A stretch of DNA of 64,000 nt from contig NZ_JARYGZ010000001.1 in NCBI RefSeq assembly GCF_029906645.1, positions 1,359,208 through 1,423,207 of the forward strand. Direction: 5' to 3'. A program made the position numbers and the translations under genes. Position 1 is the first letter of the stretch. The number at the start of each line of letters is the position of its first letter. The notes under the pieces were generated by a model that was not told the origin of the DNA, ran no database searches, and worked only from the letters and a program-made list of their open reading frames with translations. Source of the DNA: Sphingomonas oryzagri. Lineage in GTDB: Bacteria; Pseudomonadota; Alphaproteobacteria; Sphingomonadales; Sphingomonadaceae. Of the stretch, positions 46,247-56,895 are shown in pieces.

Positions 46247-47620
46247 TCACCCCCGCCCGAGCAGATGATCCACCAGCCGCCCCAGCGTCGGGAAGCGGCT
46301 GGGCGCGATGCTGCCCGCCTCGATGCTCCCCGCGCTCGGCACCAGCGCGCGTTCGAAGCCGAGCTTGGCGCTTTCCTTCAGGCGGATCGCGGCGTGGGCG
46401 ACGGGGCGCAGTTCGCCCGACAGCGAGACCTCGCCGAACGTCACCGCGTCGGCCGGCACCGGCCGCTCGGCGAGCGCCGACACCAGGGCCGCCGCCACCG
46501 CGAGATCTGCCGCCGGATCGGTGATGCGGTAGCCGCCCGCCACGTTCAGATAGACCTCGGCGGTGGAGAAGCTCAGCCCGCAGCGCGCCTCCAGCACCGC
46601 GAGGATCATCGCCAGCCGCCCCGAATCCCAGCCGACCACCGCGCGGCGCGGCGTCGCACCGGAGGCCAGCCGCACGGTCAGCGCCTGGATCTCGACGAGC
46701 AGCGGCCGCGTCCCCTCCAGCGCAGGGAACACCACCGCGCCGGCGACACCCTCGTCGCGTTGCGTCAGGAACAGGGCGGAGGGGTTCGGCACCTCGCCCA
46801 GCCCCTGCTCGGCCATGGCGAAGACGCCGATCTCGTCGGTACCGCCGAAGCGGTTCTTGATCGCGCGCAGGATGCGATACTGGTGGCTGCGCTCGCCCTC
46901 GAAGCTCAGCACCGTGTCGACCATATGCTCCAGAACGCGCGGGCCGGCGATCGCGCCGTCCTTGGTGACATGGCCGACGAGGATCAGCGCCGCGCCCGTT
47001 TCCTTGGCGTAGCGGATCAGTTCCTGCGCCGACGCGCGCACCTGGCTGACCGTGCCGGGCGCGCCCTCGATCATGTCGCTGTGCATGGTTTGAATCGAAT
47101 CGATCACCAGCAAGGCGGGCGGGCGGCCGCTGTCCAGCGTGGCGAGGATGTCGCGCACCGAAGTGGCGGACGCGAGCTTGACCGGCGCGTTGCCGAGACC
47201 GAGGCGACGGGCGCGCAGCCGCACCTGATCGGCCGCCTCCTCACCCGAAATATAGGCGACGGGCAGACCGCGATCGGCCAGCCGCGCCGCCGCCTGGATC
47301 AGCAGGGTCGACTTGCCGATCCCCGGATCGCCGCCGATCAGCGTCGCCGAACCGGGGACGAGACCGCCGCCAAGCGTGCGGTCCAGCTCGGCGATGCCGG
47401 TCTGCGTGCGCGGCGGCAGCGCGACGTCGGCGTCGAGCGCTACCAGTTCGATCTGTCTGCCACCGCGCCGCAGGTCATGCTTGGCGGCGAAGGCGGTGGC
47501 GGCGACGGGCGCTTCCTCCACCAGCGTGTTCCACTCGGCGCAGTCGCCGCACTGCCCCTGCCAGCGTGACGTCACGCCGCCACAGGCCTGACAGACGAAG
47601 CGCTTGGTGACCTTGGCCAT
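46247..47620 (-). CDS. radA: DNA repair protein RadA
   Basis: A 457-residue RadA (Sms). The N-terminal zinc finger is FVCQACGG...GQCGDCAEW (about 8-31), the P-loop GGDPGIGKSTL, the RadA-specific KNRFGGTDE, and a Lon-like C-terminal domain (LSFSTAEVYLNVAGGYRITD). It drives branch migration in recombination repair. Start 47620 gives the canonical MAKVTKRFVC. A small palindrome lies upstream at 47667-47687. Confidence 0.96.
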   Translation of the reverse strand: MAKVTKRFVCQACGGVTSRWQGQCGDCAEWNTLVEEAPVAATAFAAKHDLRRGGRQIELVALDADVALPPRTQTGIAELDRTLGGGLVPGSATLIGGDPGIGKSTLLIQAAARLADRGLPVAYISGEEAADQVRLRARRLGLGNAPVKLASATSVRDILATLDSGRPPALLVIDSIQTMHSDMIEGAPGTVSQVRASAQELIRYAKETGAALILVGHVTKDGAIAGPRVLEHMVDTVLSFEGERSHQYRILRAIKNRFGGTDEIGVFAMAEQGLGEVPNPSALFLTQRDEGVAGAVVFPALEGTRPLLVEIQALTVRLASGATPRRAVVGWDSGRLAMILAVLEARCGLSFSTAEVYLNVAGGYRITDPAADLAVAAALVSALAERPVPADAVTFGEVSLSGELRPVAHAAIRLKESAKLGFERALVPSAGSIEAGSIAPSRFPTLGRLVDHLLGRG

Positions 47621-47689
47621 GGGGTGTCCGGGCGGTTGAACGAAGCGGGAACATAGCAACACAATTCCTCTCCCCGCAAGGGAGGGAGT

Positions 47690-49210
47690 TTACGCTTCGC
47701 TCATCGTCGCCTTCAGACCGAAGCTGGCCGCCAGCGTCTTGTGCCGCCGCTCCACCGCCTCGCCGTAGAGCGCGCCGTCTCCGTCCGCGAGACGCAGCGC
47801 GACCGCATCCTTCTCCAGCCTGATGCTGCTCGACTTGAGCGGCCCGGCGACACCGCCCGACAGGCGCTGCCCCAGCCGCATCGCGAGACCCCAGCGAAGC
47901 GCCCGCGTGCGATCCTCCGGCGAGCAGAGCTGCGCGACGATCTCCGGTTCTCCATCCGCGCCGAAGCTGGTGTAGAGCGCCTGCGCCATCATCGCCCGGC
48001 CGCGCGCGTCGATGCCGACCCAGTTGCCGTGCAGCGCCGTTTCCAGGCCGCGTTCCCCCCGGAACTCGGGATGTGCGCGCCAGCCCACGTCGGCGAGCAG
48101 GCAGCAGGCATGGCGGAGGCGGGTCTCATAGGCGCCTTCCTCCTTGAAGAGAGGCGCCATCCATTTGTCGAGCAGGTCGCCATGTTCGGGGAAGCGCCCC
48201 AGGCGGCGCCCCTCCTCGCGGGTGGCGTGGATCAGCGGATCGACGTCGCGGATGTCGGCCGGCAGATTGCGGTGCAGCACGCCTTCGCGCAGACCGTAGG
48301 CGGAGGTGACAAGGCTCGCCGACCCCAATTCGCGCACCACCAGCGCCAGGATCGCGGCGGCATCGGGCAGCGCCCCGGCTCGCGAGGAAGACAGCGAATG
48401 GACGTCCTTGAGCCGTGCCTTGTCGAGATGGGCGAGCGCCCGGACCACGCGCTGCGCGGTTTCCGCCGGCATGGCGTAACCGTGGACGATCGGCAGCGGA
48501 TAATCGGTCATGTGCATGACCAGCCGCGCCAACGCGCGCCACGATCCGCCGACGAGGTAGAAGGGCAGGCCTGCGCCCTTGCCGTGCCAGCCCGCCTCGC
48601 CGAGCATATGCTCGACCCGCTGACGCAGCGCGCGCGGGCCTTTCTTGCGGATTTCGGCGACGCGCAGCACACCGAGCGGGAAGGAGACGCGATCGTGGAC
48701 CTTGCCGTCCTTCACCCGCGCGAGTTCGAGGCTGCCACCACCAAGATCGCCGACGATGCCATCGGCCTCCGGAAAGGCGGCGAGTACGCCCTCGCCCGCC
48801 ATTTCGGCCTCTTCCTCGCCGGAGAGGACCGAGACGTCGAGACCGATTTCGGCCGCACGGGCGAGGAAATCGGTGCCGTTGGTGGCATCGCGCACCGCCG
48901 CCGTGGCGACGACGTGGAGCGTGGCGACGCCGATCTTGTCGGCGACCAGGCGGAAGCGCTCCAGCGCCACGAAGGCCCGCTCCACCGCCTGCGGATCGAG
49001 CGCGCCGGTGGCGGCCAGGCCCTTGCCCAGCCCCGCCATCACCTTCTCGTTGAACAGGATCGAGGGGATGCGGTGCGGCCCGTCATAGACGACGAGACGA
49101 ATCGAGTTGGAACCAATGTCGATGATGCCGACGCGCCCGTCGGCGCCGTCCGGGCGATGAACGCCGGCTTCCTTGGGCGGGGCCGGGCGGAAGAGAAAAC
49201 CGGGTTTCAT
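47690..49210 (-). CDS. ppx: Ppx/GppA family exopolyphosphatase
   Basis: A 506-residue Ppx/GppA phosphatase. The actin-like ATPase fold appears as VGIIDIGSNSIRLVVYDG (about 27-45), and DGIVGDLGGGSLELARV carries the second phosphate loop. It removes terminal phosphates from polyphosphate or pppGpp. It lies downstream of ppk1 on the same strand, separated by repeat C, the usual ppk-ppx pair. Confidence 0.93.
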   Translation of the reverse strand: MKPGFLFRPAPPKEAGVHRPDGADGRVGIIDIGSNSIRLVVYDGPHRIPSILFNEKVMAGLGKGLAATGALDPQAVERAFVALERFRLVADKIGVATLHVVATAAVRDATNGTDFLARAAEIGLDVSVLSGEEEAEMAGEGVLAAFPEADGIVGDLGGGSLELARVKDGKVHDRVSFPLGVLRVAEIRKKGPRALRQRVEHMLGEAGWHGKGAGLPFYLVGGSWRALARLVMHMTDYPLPIVHGYAMPAETAQRVVRALAHLDKARLKDVHSLSSSRAGALPDAAAILALVVRELGSASLVTSAYGLREGVLHRNLPADIRDVDPLIHATREEGRRLGRFPEHGDLLDKWMAPLFKEEGAYETRLRHACCLLADVGWRAHPEFRGERGLETALHGNWVGIDARGRAMMAQALYTSFGADGEPEIVAQLCSPEDRTRALRWGLAMRLGQRLSGGVAGPLKSSSIRLEKDAVALRLADGDGALYGEAVERRHKTLAASFGLKATMSEA

Positions 49211-49299
49211 TACGGTGGAGAGTTAGCCGCATTTCGGGATGAGGCAAAGGGGAGGCATTCGGTTGGGCGCTTGGGAATGTCGGATCGACGACCCTGCCC

Positions 49300-49437
49300 G
49301 ATCCTCCCCCGCCAGGGGTGAGGTGGCACGCAGCACGCGTGACGGAGGGGGCGGGCGCCGGGATGTCATAGGCGAATTCATCGCCGTCCTCCCCCTCCGT
49401 CGCCTTCGGCGTCACCTCCCCTGGCGGGGGAGGATCG
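49300..49437. repeat. intergenic inverted repeat C
   Basis: GATCCTCCCCCGCCAGGGG with GAGGTG (from 49300) pairs with CACCTCCCCTGGCGGGGGAGGATC (to 49437). An inner hairpin CCGTCGCCTTCGGCG adds to it. It lies between ppx and ppk1 and may end or process the ppk1 transcript. Confidence 0.75.
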
Positions 49438-49440
49438 GGA

Positions 49441-51675
49441 TTAGGCCCCGCCCCGCCTGAGCTTCAGCCTCGGCACGCCCTCGCTCTTCTTGAGCGCAGC
49501 ACCTCGACCGGACAGCGACGGATTGGTCATGAAATAGCGGTGCAAGTTGAATGGCTTGCCACCCGCATTGACAACCCGGTCGTAGCTTCCGTCCGGCTTC
49601 AGAACCCAGCTCTGCTCGGTGTCGATCAGGTTGGCGACCAGCACCTGCCCCAGCACCTGCTCGTGCACCGTGGGGTTGTCGATCGGCAGCATATATTCGA
49701 CTCGGCGATCGAGGTTGCGGGGCATCCAGTCCGCCGACGAGATGAACACCTTCGCGCTCGGGCTGGGCATCGCTTCGCCGTCGCCGAAGCAGAAGATGCG
49801 GCTATGTTCGAGGAAGCGTCCGACCACCGACTTCACGCGGATATTCTCGGACAGCCCCGGAACGCCGGGCTTGAGACAACAGATGCCGCGCACGATCAGA
49901 TCGACCTGCACGCCCGCCGCGCTCGCCCGATAGAGCTTCTCGATGATCGAGGGATCGACCAGCGAGTTCATCTTGGCCCAGATCGTCCCCGGTCGCCCGG
50001 CGCGGACATGATCGATCTCCGCATCGATCAGCGCGGAGAGCTTCTCGCGCAGGCCGTGGGGCGAGATGGTGATGCGCTCCAGATCGTGCGGTTCGACATA
50101 GCCGGTAATGTAGTTGAACACCTGCCCCGCATCGCGCCCGATGCGAGGATCGGCCGTGAAGAAGCTGAGATCGGTATATATTTTCGCCGTCACCGGATGA
50201 TAGTTGCCGGTGCCGAAGTGGCAGTAGGTACGAAAGGTGCCGTTCTCGCGACGGACAACCATGCTGATTTTGGCATGGGTCTTCCAGTTGGTGAAGCCGT
50301 AGACCACCTGCACGCCGGCGCGCTCCAGCTGGCTCGCCCACATGATGTTCTGCTCTTCGTCGAAGCGCGCCTTCAGCTCGACCACCGCCGTCACCGACTT
50401 GCCGGCTTCCGCCGCGTCGATCAGCGCGCGGATGATCGCGGACTGCTTGCCGGCGCGGTAAAGCGTCTGCTTGATCGCCACGACATCGGGATCCTGCGCC
50501 GCCTGCTTGAGAAAGGCGATGACCACCTCGAAGCTCTCATACGGGTGGTGGACGACGATATCCTTGTCTCTGATCGCGGCGAAGCAATCGCCGTCATGTT
50601 CTCGGATTCGTTCGGGAAAACGTGGCGTGTAGGGTGGCCATTTGAGATCCGGCCGGTTCTCCTCGGTCAGCTGGTCGAGATCGGCGATGCCGAGGAAGCC
50701 CGAGGCTTCGGAGACGATCGCGCCCTGCCCCACCGCCTCGCAGACCAGCGCCTCCAGATCCTCCGGCATCCCCGCTTCCATGCGCAGCCGGATCACCCGG
50801 CCGCGCCGGCGGCGCTTGATCGCGGTGTGGAAGAAGCGGACCAGATCCTCCGCCTCCTCCTCGATCTCGATATCGCTGTCGCGGATAATGCGGAAAGCGC
50901 CGTCGCCGAGCAGTTCGTAGCCGGGGAACAGGATCGCCGTGAAGCGGCGGATGATGTTCTCGATCGAGACGTAGCGTGCCGCATCGCCCGGCAGGCGCAC
51001 GAAGCGCGGCAGGGTGGTGGGGATCATCAGCAGCTCGCGGATCGGCTCGCCGTCCGAGATGCGCTTCAGGTCGAAGATCAGGCTGAAGCCCTTGTTCGGG
51101 ATGAACGGGAAGGGATGCGCGGGATCGAGCGCCTGCGGGGTGAGAACCTGCAGCACCTGATCGCGGAAATATTCCTCCAGCCAGCGCGAGGAGTCGGCAT
51201 CGACATCCTTGTTGCTCAGCACGCGGAAGTCCTGGGTGGCCAATTCATGCCGCAGCTCGCGCCAGACGATCTGCTGGCGATGCATCAGATTCTCGGCGCT
51301 GGCTCCCAGCGCTTCGAGCTGTTGCACCGGGGTCAGCCCGTCCGCCGACAGCTGCTCGACCGCGTTCAGCTGCTGGCCGCGCAGGCCGGCGACACGCACC
51401 ATGAAGAATTCGTCGAGATTGCCGCCCGAGATCGACAGGAAGCGCAGCCGCTCCAGCAGCGGGTGCGCCGGATTGCACGCCTCGTCCAGCACGCGCTCGT
51501 TGAAGGCAAGCCAGCTCAGTTCGCGGTTGAAATAGCGTTCGCGCGGGGCGACCGGATCGGCCACGACCGCCTCGTCATGGTGGCTCTGCACCTCGGCGAC
51601 GGCCTGCTCGATGGTTTCGGTGGTGACCGGCGTAATGACCGGCGCGTCTTCGGGGGTTTCGATCCGTTCGCTCAT
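49441..51675 (-). CDS. ppk1: polyphosphate kinase 1
   Basis: A 744-residue polyphosphate kinase. N-terminal RYFNRELSWLAFNERVL, the domain with ARFDEEQNIMWASQLERAGVQ, the histidine motif CHFGTGNYHPVTAKIYTDLS and the C-terminal phospholipase D-like part KVFISSADWMPRNLDRRVE are all present. It makes polyphosphate reversibly from ATP. The ATG at 51675 is chosen (MSERIETPED); upstream frames have no support. It follows hda by 22 bases. Confidence 0.97.
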   Translation of the reverse strand: MSERIETPEDAPVITPVTTETIEQAVAEVQSHHDEAVVADPVAPRERYFNRELSWLAFNERVLDEACNPAHPLLERLRFLSISGGNLDEFFMVRVAGLRGQQLNAVEQLSADGLTPVQQLEALGASAENLMHRQQIVWRELRHELATQDFRVLSNKDVDADSSRWLEEYFRDQVLQVLTPQALDPAHPFPFIPNKGFSLIFDLKRISDGEPIRELLMIPTTLPRFVRLPGDAARYVSIENIIRRFTAILFPGYELLGDGAFRIIRDSDIEIEEEAEDLVRFFHTAIKRRRRGRVIRLRMEAGMPEDLEALVCEAVGQGAIVSEASGFLGIADLDQLTEENRPDLKWPPYTPRFPERIREHDGDCFAAIRDKDIVVHHPYESFEVVIAFLKQAAQDPDVVAIKQTLYRAGKQSAIIRALIDAAEAGKSVTAVVELKARFDEEQNIMWASQLERAGVQVVYGFTNWKTHAKISMVVRRENGTFRTYCHFGTGNYHPVTAKIYTDLSFFTADPRIGRDAGQVFNYITGYVEPHDLERITISPHGLREKLSALIDAEIDHVRAGRPGTIWAKMNSLVDPSIIEKLYRASAAGVQVDLIVRGICCLKPGVPGLSENIRVKSVVGRFLEHSRIFCFGDGEAMPSPSAKVFISSADWMPRNLDRRVEYMLPIDNPTVHEQVLGQVLVANLIDTEQSWVLKPDGSYDRVVNAGGKPFNLHRYFMTNPSLSGRGAALKKSEGVPRLKLRRGGA

Positions 51676-51697
51676 CGGTGACAGGATAGCGCAGCTT

Positions 51698-52306
51698 TCA
51701 TGAATCGTCGATGACACCGGCCTGCAGCAAGGCGTCCCGCGCCAGCGGGATGGTGAGCCGATGATGACGGGTGAGCGAGGCGCGGTCGAGTGCGTCCACC
51801 GCCGACAGTATGCCGACATAGCTCCGCTCGATCCGCGCGCCGAGCCAGGCGATCAACGTCGGCGGCGCGGGCAGGCCGCGATGCGCGAGGCCGCGCTCGA
51901 TCAGCGCGCGCAGCAGATCGTCGTCCGGCGGCAGGATCGCGACGCGCGGCGTCGCGGTAAGGCGCGAGGCGAGATCGGGGAGCGCCACCCGCCATTCGGG
52001 CGGCGCCGCATCGGCCACGATCAGCAGCGGACGTCTTGACGTCATCGCCGCGTTCCAGGCGTGGAAGATCGTTTCCTCGTCCGCCTTCCACGCATCGTCG
52101 ATCAGCCGGCCGCCGGTCTTCTGCGCGAACAGGCGGGCGAGCAGGCTGCGGCCGGACTTGCGCGGACCGGTCAGGATGGTGATCGGCACCGGCCAGAGCG
52201 CCCAATGCTCCAGATGCTTCGCCACGGCGGCGTTGGCGTCGGACAGGATGAACTGGTCGTCGCGCTCGTCCTCCGGCCAGTCCAGCGGGAGGGCGATCTG
52301 GCTCAC
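51698..52306 (-). CDS. DnaA regulatory inactivator Hda-like protein
   Basis: A 202-residue DnaA-related AAA+ protein. It starts with the clamp-binding-type QIALPLDWP motif expected for Hda, followed by a degenerate P-loop ([16 protein letters not shown]), a Walker B-like [12 protein letters not shown], and the sensor/lid helices. Hda with the loaded clamp stimulates ATP hydrolysis by DnaA to stop re-initiation. It overlaps the upstream membrane protein by four bases. Confidence 0.85.
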   Translation of the reverse strand: MSQIALPLDWPEDERDDQFILSDANAAVAKHLEHWALWPVPITILTGPRKSGRSLLARLFAQKTGGRLIDDAWKADEETIFHAWNAAMTSRRPLLIVADAAPPEWRVALPDLASRLTATPRVAILPPDDDLLRALIERGLAHRGLPAPPTLIAWLGARIERSYVGILSAVDALDRASLTRHHRLTIPLARDALLQAGVIDDS

Positions 52307-53616
52307 GGCTTGGGCTGTCCCGCGGGCGTCGGCGGTGCGGGCGGAGCCGCCGCCGGAGCGGGCGCCGGCCCGCCACGCTTCATGCTGAGTGCCGTGCCGG
52401 AGCCTTCCAGCCGCCAGCCGCGTGCCTGCAACCCGATCTTCAGCGCCGCGAGATCGCCATTGTAGGTGAGCGAGAGCAGCGAGGTGCCGCCGAGCGCGAG
52501 GCTCTGCACGCTGGCCGATTGCACGCCCGGCACCGCGCGCAGCGCCGCCTGCGCCTGATCGAGCGTGGCAACGTCGCCGGTCTCCAGCTGGATCGTGGCG
52601 TTGTTCTGATCGATACCCGAAATCACCGAGGCGAGCGGATCGTCCGCCGTGGTCGGCAGCAGATCGTCGGTCGGCGTGTCCGGTTCCTCGATGGTCAGCG
52701 ACGGATCGGGCTTCAGGCGGCCGCCATTGAGCGCCTGGATGTAGAGATCATCGACCTGCTTCACGCCCTGATCGAGCATCTTGTCCAGCCCGGCAGTGTT
52801 CGGCGCGGCCAGCGTGAAGGTGCCGAGCACCTCCCCGTCCGGCCCGTGCCGCGCGATGAAGCGCGCCGCGATCGGCCCCCCGGGGAAGCGACGCTGAAGG
52901 TGGACTTCCGGCACGACGATGTCCGATGCGCCATATTGGTCGAGCAGAGCGCGCCACCACAGCCGACCCGGACGATTGGCCTGGCCGATGTTGAGCAGCA
53001 GCGGATCCGGCCCGTTGCCGTAGGGGCGGACGTAGTCGATCGGGCTCTGGCCAGTGCGATAGCGCGCCCAGGCCTTCTGCCAGCTGCTCCGCTGCTCGAA
53101 GGTGACGGGGCCGGCACCGTCCATCTCGACCGGGATCACCAGCATCGGCGCGGAGTGCGGGGTGCCGTTGACCGATCCGATCATCTCCCCGGTGCGGCCG
53201 CGATCGAACAGGATGCCGAGCGTCGCAATATAGCGGTGCGGGCCGACCTGCTCCTGCTCCACCTCGATGCCCGCGACGATCGAATCGAGCGTCGAATCGG
53301 GCACGCCGGGCGCCGCATCGGGGCCGAGGCCGTGCATCCGGCCCCACAATATCTTCCAGCCCTTGCGCTGGGCGAGCCGCCACGCGGCGGTGCGCGCCTC
53401 GTCCGCCGTCTTGCCGGCGACGTCGACCTGCACGCCCGTCACCTCGTAGTTGGACGAGCTGTCGATCGGCGCGACTCCGCGATCACCGGGCGCCAATTGC
53501 GCGATGGCATACCATCCGCCGACGCCCGCCAGCGCCACGCCCAGCGCGATCATCGGGGCGCGGAAACGCCGCCGGGGGGCAGGCACGACGAAATCGGAGG
53601 GGTTCACAGGCTTCAC
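52303..53616 (-). CDS. single-pass membrane protein with HMA-like C-terminal domain, hda partner
   Basis: About 437 residues: a basic N-terminus, one membrane helix ([24 protein letters not shown]), a large extracytoplasmic domain with repeated arginines and an ABC-like mixed fold, and a C-terminal ferredoxin-like region ([21 protein letters not shown]) like heavy-metal-associated domains, ending in a proline-alanine tail. The GTG at 53616 has AGAAGGG upstream. It overlaps hda by four bases, so they are linked; the role is unknown. Confidence 0.68.
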   Translation of the reverse strand: MKPVNPSDFVVPAPRRRFRAPMIALGVALAGVGGWYAIAQLAPGDRGVAPIDSSSNYEVTGVQVDVAGKTADEARTAAWRLAQRKGWKILWGRMHGLGPDAAPGVPDSTLDSIVAGIEVEQEQVGPHRYIATLGILFDRGRTGEMIGSVNGTPHSAPMLVIPVEMDGAGPVTFEQRSSWQKAWARYRTGQSPIDYVRPYGNGPDPLLLNIGQANRPGRLWWRALLDQYGASDIVVPEVHLQRRFPGGPIAARFIARHGPDGEVLGTFTLAAPNTAGLDKMLDQGVKQVDDLYIQALNGGRLKPDPSLTIEEPDTPTDDLLPTTADDPLASVISGIDQNNATIQLETGDVATLDQAQAALRAVPGVQSASVQSLALGGTSLLSLTYNGDLAALKIGLQARGWRLEGSGTALSMKRGGPAPAPAAAPPAPPTPAGQPKP

Positions 53617-53676
53617 GATCGCCCTTCTGGCGGGTTGGGCATGGAAATCCAAGTCCGGAGTCGCTACGGGCCGCGC

Positions 53677-54771
53677 ATGAGCGACGACGAGAGCTACACC
53701 TACGCCAAGGCAGGCGTGTCCATCGCGGCCGGAAACGCCCTCGTGAAGGCGATCGGGCCGCTGGCCAAATCGACCCGCCGGCCGGGCGCGGACGCCGATC
53801 TGGGCGGCTTCGGCGGCTTCTTCGATCCGAAGGCGGCCGGGTACAAGGATCCGTTGCTGGTGGCGGCCAATGATGGCGTCGGCACCAAGCTGAAGCTCGC
53901 GATCGACAGCGGGCGGCATGACGGCGTCGGCATCGATCTCGTCGCGATGTGCGCCAACGATCTCGTCGTACAGGGCGCCGAACCGCTCTTCTTCCTCGAC
54001 TATTTCGCCACCGGAAAGCTGGAAACCGGCGTCGCCGAGCGCGTGATCGCCGGCATCGCCGAGGGCTGCCTGCAGGCCGGCTGCGCGCTGATCGGCGGCG
54101 AGACGGCCGAGATGCCCGGCATGTACGCGGACGGCGACTACGACCTCGCGGGTTTCTGCGTCGGTGCGGTGGAGCGCGGCGAGCAGCTGACCGGGGACAA
54201 GGTGGCCGATGGCGACGTGATCCTCGGCCTCGCGTCGACCGGTGTGCATAGCAACGGCTACTCACTGGTCCGCCGCCTCGCCGCCGACAAGGGCTGGAAG
54301 CTCGACCGCCCCGCCCCCTTCGACATCGAGACGCTGCTGATCGACGCGCTGCTGGCGCCGACCCGCATCTACGTGAAGTCGTTGCTGCCGATCGTGCGCA
54401 GCGGCCACATTCACGCCATGGCGCACATCACCGGCGGCGGCCTGCTGGAGAATATTCCGCGCGTGCTGCCCGACGGCCTCCACGCCTTCATCGACGCGGA
54501 TGCCTGGCCGCAGGCGCCGATCATGGCATTCCTGCAGGCGCAGGGCCGGATCGAGCCGGAGGAGATGGCGCGCACCTTCAACTGCGGCATCGGCATGGCG
54601 GTGGTGGTGAACCCCGTCGACGTCGATTTCGTCACCACCGAGCTGGAACGCGCCGGCGAGACCGTTCACCGCATCGGCCGCATCGAGACGGGCGCCAAGG
54701 GCTGCACCGTCTCGGGCAAGGACGAAACCTGGGCCAAGCGCGAGGCGTGGTCGGCCACGCACAATGCGTGA
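53677..54771 (+). CDS. purM: phosphoribosylformylglycinamidine cyclo-ligase
   Basis: A 364-residue AIR synthetase (FGAM plus ATP to AIR). Signatures are [54 protein letters not shown] and [16 protein letters not shown]. The ATG at 53677 gives [16 protein letters not shown], the family N-terminus. It overlaps purN by four bases. Confidence 0.97.
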   Translation: MSDDESYTYAKAGVSIAAGNALVKAIGPLAKSTRRPGADADLGGFGGFFDPKAAGYKDPLLVAANDGVGTKLKLAIDSGRHDGVGIDLVAMCANDLVVQGAEPLFFLDYFATGKLETGVAERVIAGIAEGCLQAGCALIGGETAEMPGMYADGDYDLAGFCVGAVERGEQLTGDKVADGDVILGLASTGVHSNGYSLVRRLAADKGWKLDRPAPFDIETLLIDALLAPTRIYVKSLLPIVRSGHIHAMAHITGGGLLENIPRVLPDGLHAFIDADAWPQAPIMAFLQAQGRIEPEEMARTFNCGIGMAVVVNPVDVDFVTTELERAGETVHRIGRIETGAKGCTVSGKDETWAKREAWSATHNA

Positions 54772-55334
54772 GTGATCGCAGACGCGTCGCCGTCCTGATC
54801 TCGGGGCGGGGATCGAACCTCAAGACGCTGATCGATGCCGAGCAGGACGCCTACGAGATCGTCCTCGTCGCCTCCAATGTCGAGGATGCGCCCGGCCTCG
54901 ATTTCGCCCGCGCCGCCGGCATCCCGGTGTTCGCCAAATCGCACAAGGGCCTCAAGCGTGCCGAGTTCGATGCGCTGATCGACGCGCAGTTGCGCGCCCA
55001 TGACGTCGAGGCGGTGGCGCTCGCCGGCTACATGCGCATCCTCTCCGAAGGCTTCGTCGAGGGCTGGGCCGGGCGGATGATCAACATCCATCCCTCGCTG
55101 TTGCCGCTCTACAAGGGCCTCGACACCCATGCCCGCGCGATCGAGGCGGGCGACCATTTCGCCGGCTGCTCCGTCCACATCGTCACCGCCGGGCTGGACG
55201 AAGGCCCGGTGATCGCGCAGGCGCGCGTGCCGATCATGCCGTGGGACACGCCCGACACGCTCTCGGCCCGCGTGCTGATCGAGGAACATCGCCTCTATCC
55301 CCGCGCGCTGGCGGCGCTTACAAGGACGCTGTGA
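54768..55334 (+). CDS. purN: phosphoribosylglycinamide formyltransferase
   Basis: A 188-residue GAR transformylase that transfers a formyl group from 10-formyl-THF. [20 protein letters not shown] opens the fold, the catalytic Asn-His region is [14 protein letters not shown], and [15 protein letters not shown] contains the catalytic aspartate. The GTG overlaps the purM stop (GTGA). Its stop overlaps the next gene. Confidence 0.96.
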   Translation: MSDRRRVAVLISGRGSNLKTLIDAEQDAYEIVLVASNVEDAPGLDFARAAGIPVFAKSHKGLKRAEFDALIDAQLRAHDVEAVALAGYMRILSEGFVEGWAGRMINIHPSLLPLYKGLDTHARAIEAGDHFAGCSVHIVTAGLDEGPVIAQARVPIMPWDTPDTLSARVLIEEHRLYPRALAALTRTL

Positions 55335-55693
55335 CGCCGCTGGACCGCATTCGCGCCATCGCCATGGAGCAGCCCCGCGCAGCGGAGAAGCTATCCCACG
55401 GCATGCCCGTCTTCTTCATCGACAAGGGCAAGACCTTCGCCTGGTTCAGCGAGAACCACCACGGCAACGGCATCACCGCCGTACTGGTGAAGACCTCCGG
55501 CCCCGACGAGCAGGATGCGCTGGTCGAAATGGACCCGGACCTGTTCTACAAGCCCGCCTACCTCGCGCCGTCTGGCTGGATTGGCATCCGCGTCGACACC
55601 GGCGACACCGACTGGAGCCAGATCGAGGCCCGCATCGAACAGAGCTGGGCCTATGCCGCCACACCCCGTCTGAGAGAGCAGTTCGGCCGATGA
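55331..55693 (+). CDS. MmcQ/YjbR family protein
   Basis: A 120-residue protein of the MmcQ/YjbR fold, which is a small DNA-binding-like domain of unclear function. HGMPVFFIDKGKTFAWFSEN and DPDLFYKPAYLAPSGWIGIR are typical. The GTG overlaps the purN stop by four bases, and the next gene overlaps it in turn, so it is in the pur operon. Confidence 0.88.
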   Translation: MTPLDRIRAIAMEQPRAAEKLSHGMPVFFIDKGKTFAWFSENHHGNGITAVLVKTSGPDEQDALVEMDPDLFYKPAYLAPSGWIGIRVDTGDTDWSQIEARIEQSWAYAATPRLREQFGR

Positions 55694-56340
55694 ACGACGT
55701 CCCCGAAACCCCGATGGAACGCGCGCGCCGCAAGTCCCGCCTGCGCTGGATCACGCTGGGCGAGGCGGTGGCGGTATCCGCCGTGATCATCTCCGGTCTC
55801 GGCCTCTGGATGAACTATCAGGACCGCCGCGACGCGCGCGCCGACAAGGTGGCCGAGGCGACGAAGGGCATGACGCGCGCCCCCTTCCACCTGAAGGCGG
55901 AAGCGAATGGCTCCGGCTCTTCGCTGACGCTGGCGCCGGTGAACGCCGACGACGTCATCCAGGGCCAGTCGATCCGCTTCCCGCCGAGCTTCGGCCTGTC
56001 GCCGGTGACAACAACCAGCGACGCGCGGATCGACGCCGACTGGTTCGCGAGCGCCCTCAAGGCGGATCGCAAGAAGCGCGAACTGCCCGACGAGACGGCC
56101 GGCGACGAACGCGTGCCGGTGATGATCGAAACAGACTATCTGGCCAATGGCGAGACGAAAAGCGCGCGTTCCTATTACGACATCGGCTACGCGCTGGAGG
56201 GCCACTTCTTAGGCGGGGCGAGCGTAAAGCTGCGTGGCTTGTCGCTGATCGGCGTCGCGGCGACGCAGGATACCCCGGCGGACCAGCGGCTCGCGGGGCT
56301 GTGGAGCCTGCGCGCGGGGAAGGTGAAGGAAAAGAAGTAG
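55690..56340 (+). CDS. single-pass membrane protein of unknown function, pur operon tail
   Basis: A 216-residue protein with one N-terminal membrane helix (ITLGEAVAVSAVIISGLGLWM) and a soluble extracytoplasmic domain of about 170 residues. I do not recognise the family. It starts with ATG overlapping the YjbR gene stop (ATGA). A repeat A copy follows 24 bases after the stop. Its link to purine synthesis is only co-transcription. Confidence 0.7.
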   Translation: MNDVPETPMERARRKSRLRWITLGEAVAVSAVIISGLGLWMNYQDRRDARADKVAEATKGMTRAPFHLKAEANGSGSSLTLAPVNADDVIQGQSIRFPPSFGLSPVTTTSDARIDADWFASALKADRKKRELPDETAGDERVPVMIETDYLANGETKSARSYYDIGYALEGHFLGGASVKLRGLSLIGVAATQDTPADQRLAGLWSLRAGKVKEKK

Positions 56341-56364
56341 GCCCCGGCAGCGCCGAGGCCTTTT

Positions 56365-56448
56365 CGTCATTGCGAGCGAAGCGAAGCAATCCATGCCACG
56401 AACGTTGCGCGGATGGATTGCTTCGTCGCTACGCTCCTCGCAATGACG
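56365..56448. repeat. intergenic inverted repeat A, copy 2
   Basis: An 84-base element with perfectly complementary ends CGTCATTGCGAG and CTCGCAATGACG. Its left 29 bases match copy 1 exactly (37269-37297). It lies between convergent genes, so it can act as a hairpin terminator for both. Confidence 0.82.
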
Positions 56449-56472
56449 GCCCGAGAGCCGTCATCCGCGATG

Positions 56473-56895
<423 letters not shown>

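Noticed and set aside
49540-51681. 713-codon plus-strand frame over ppk1
   Set aside because: Shadow of polyphosphate kinase, which has every family motif on the minus strand.
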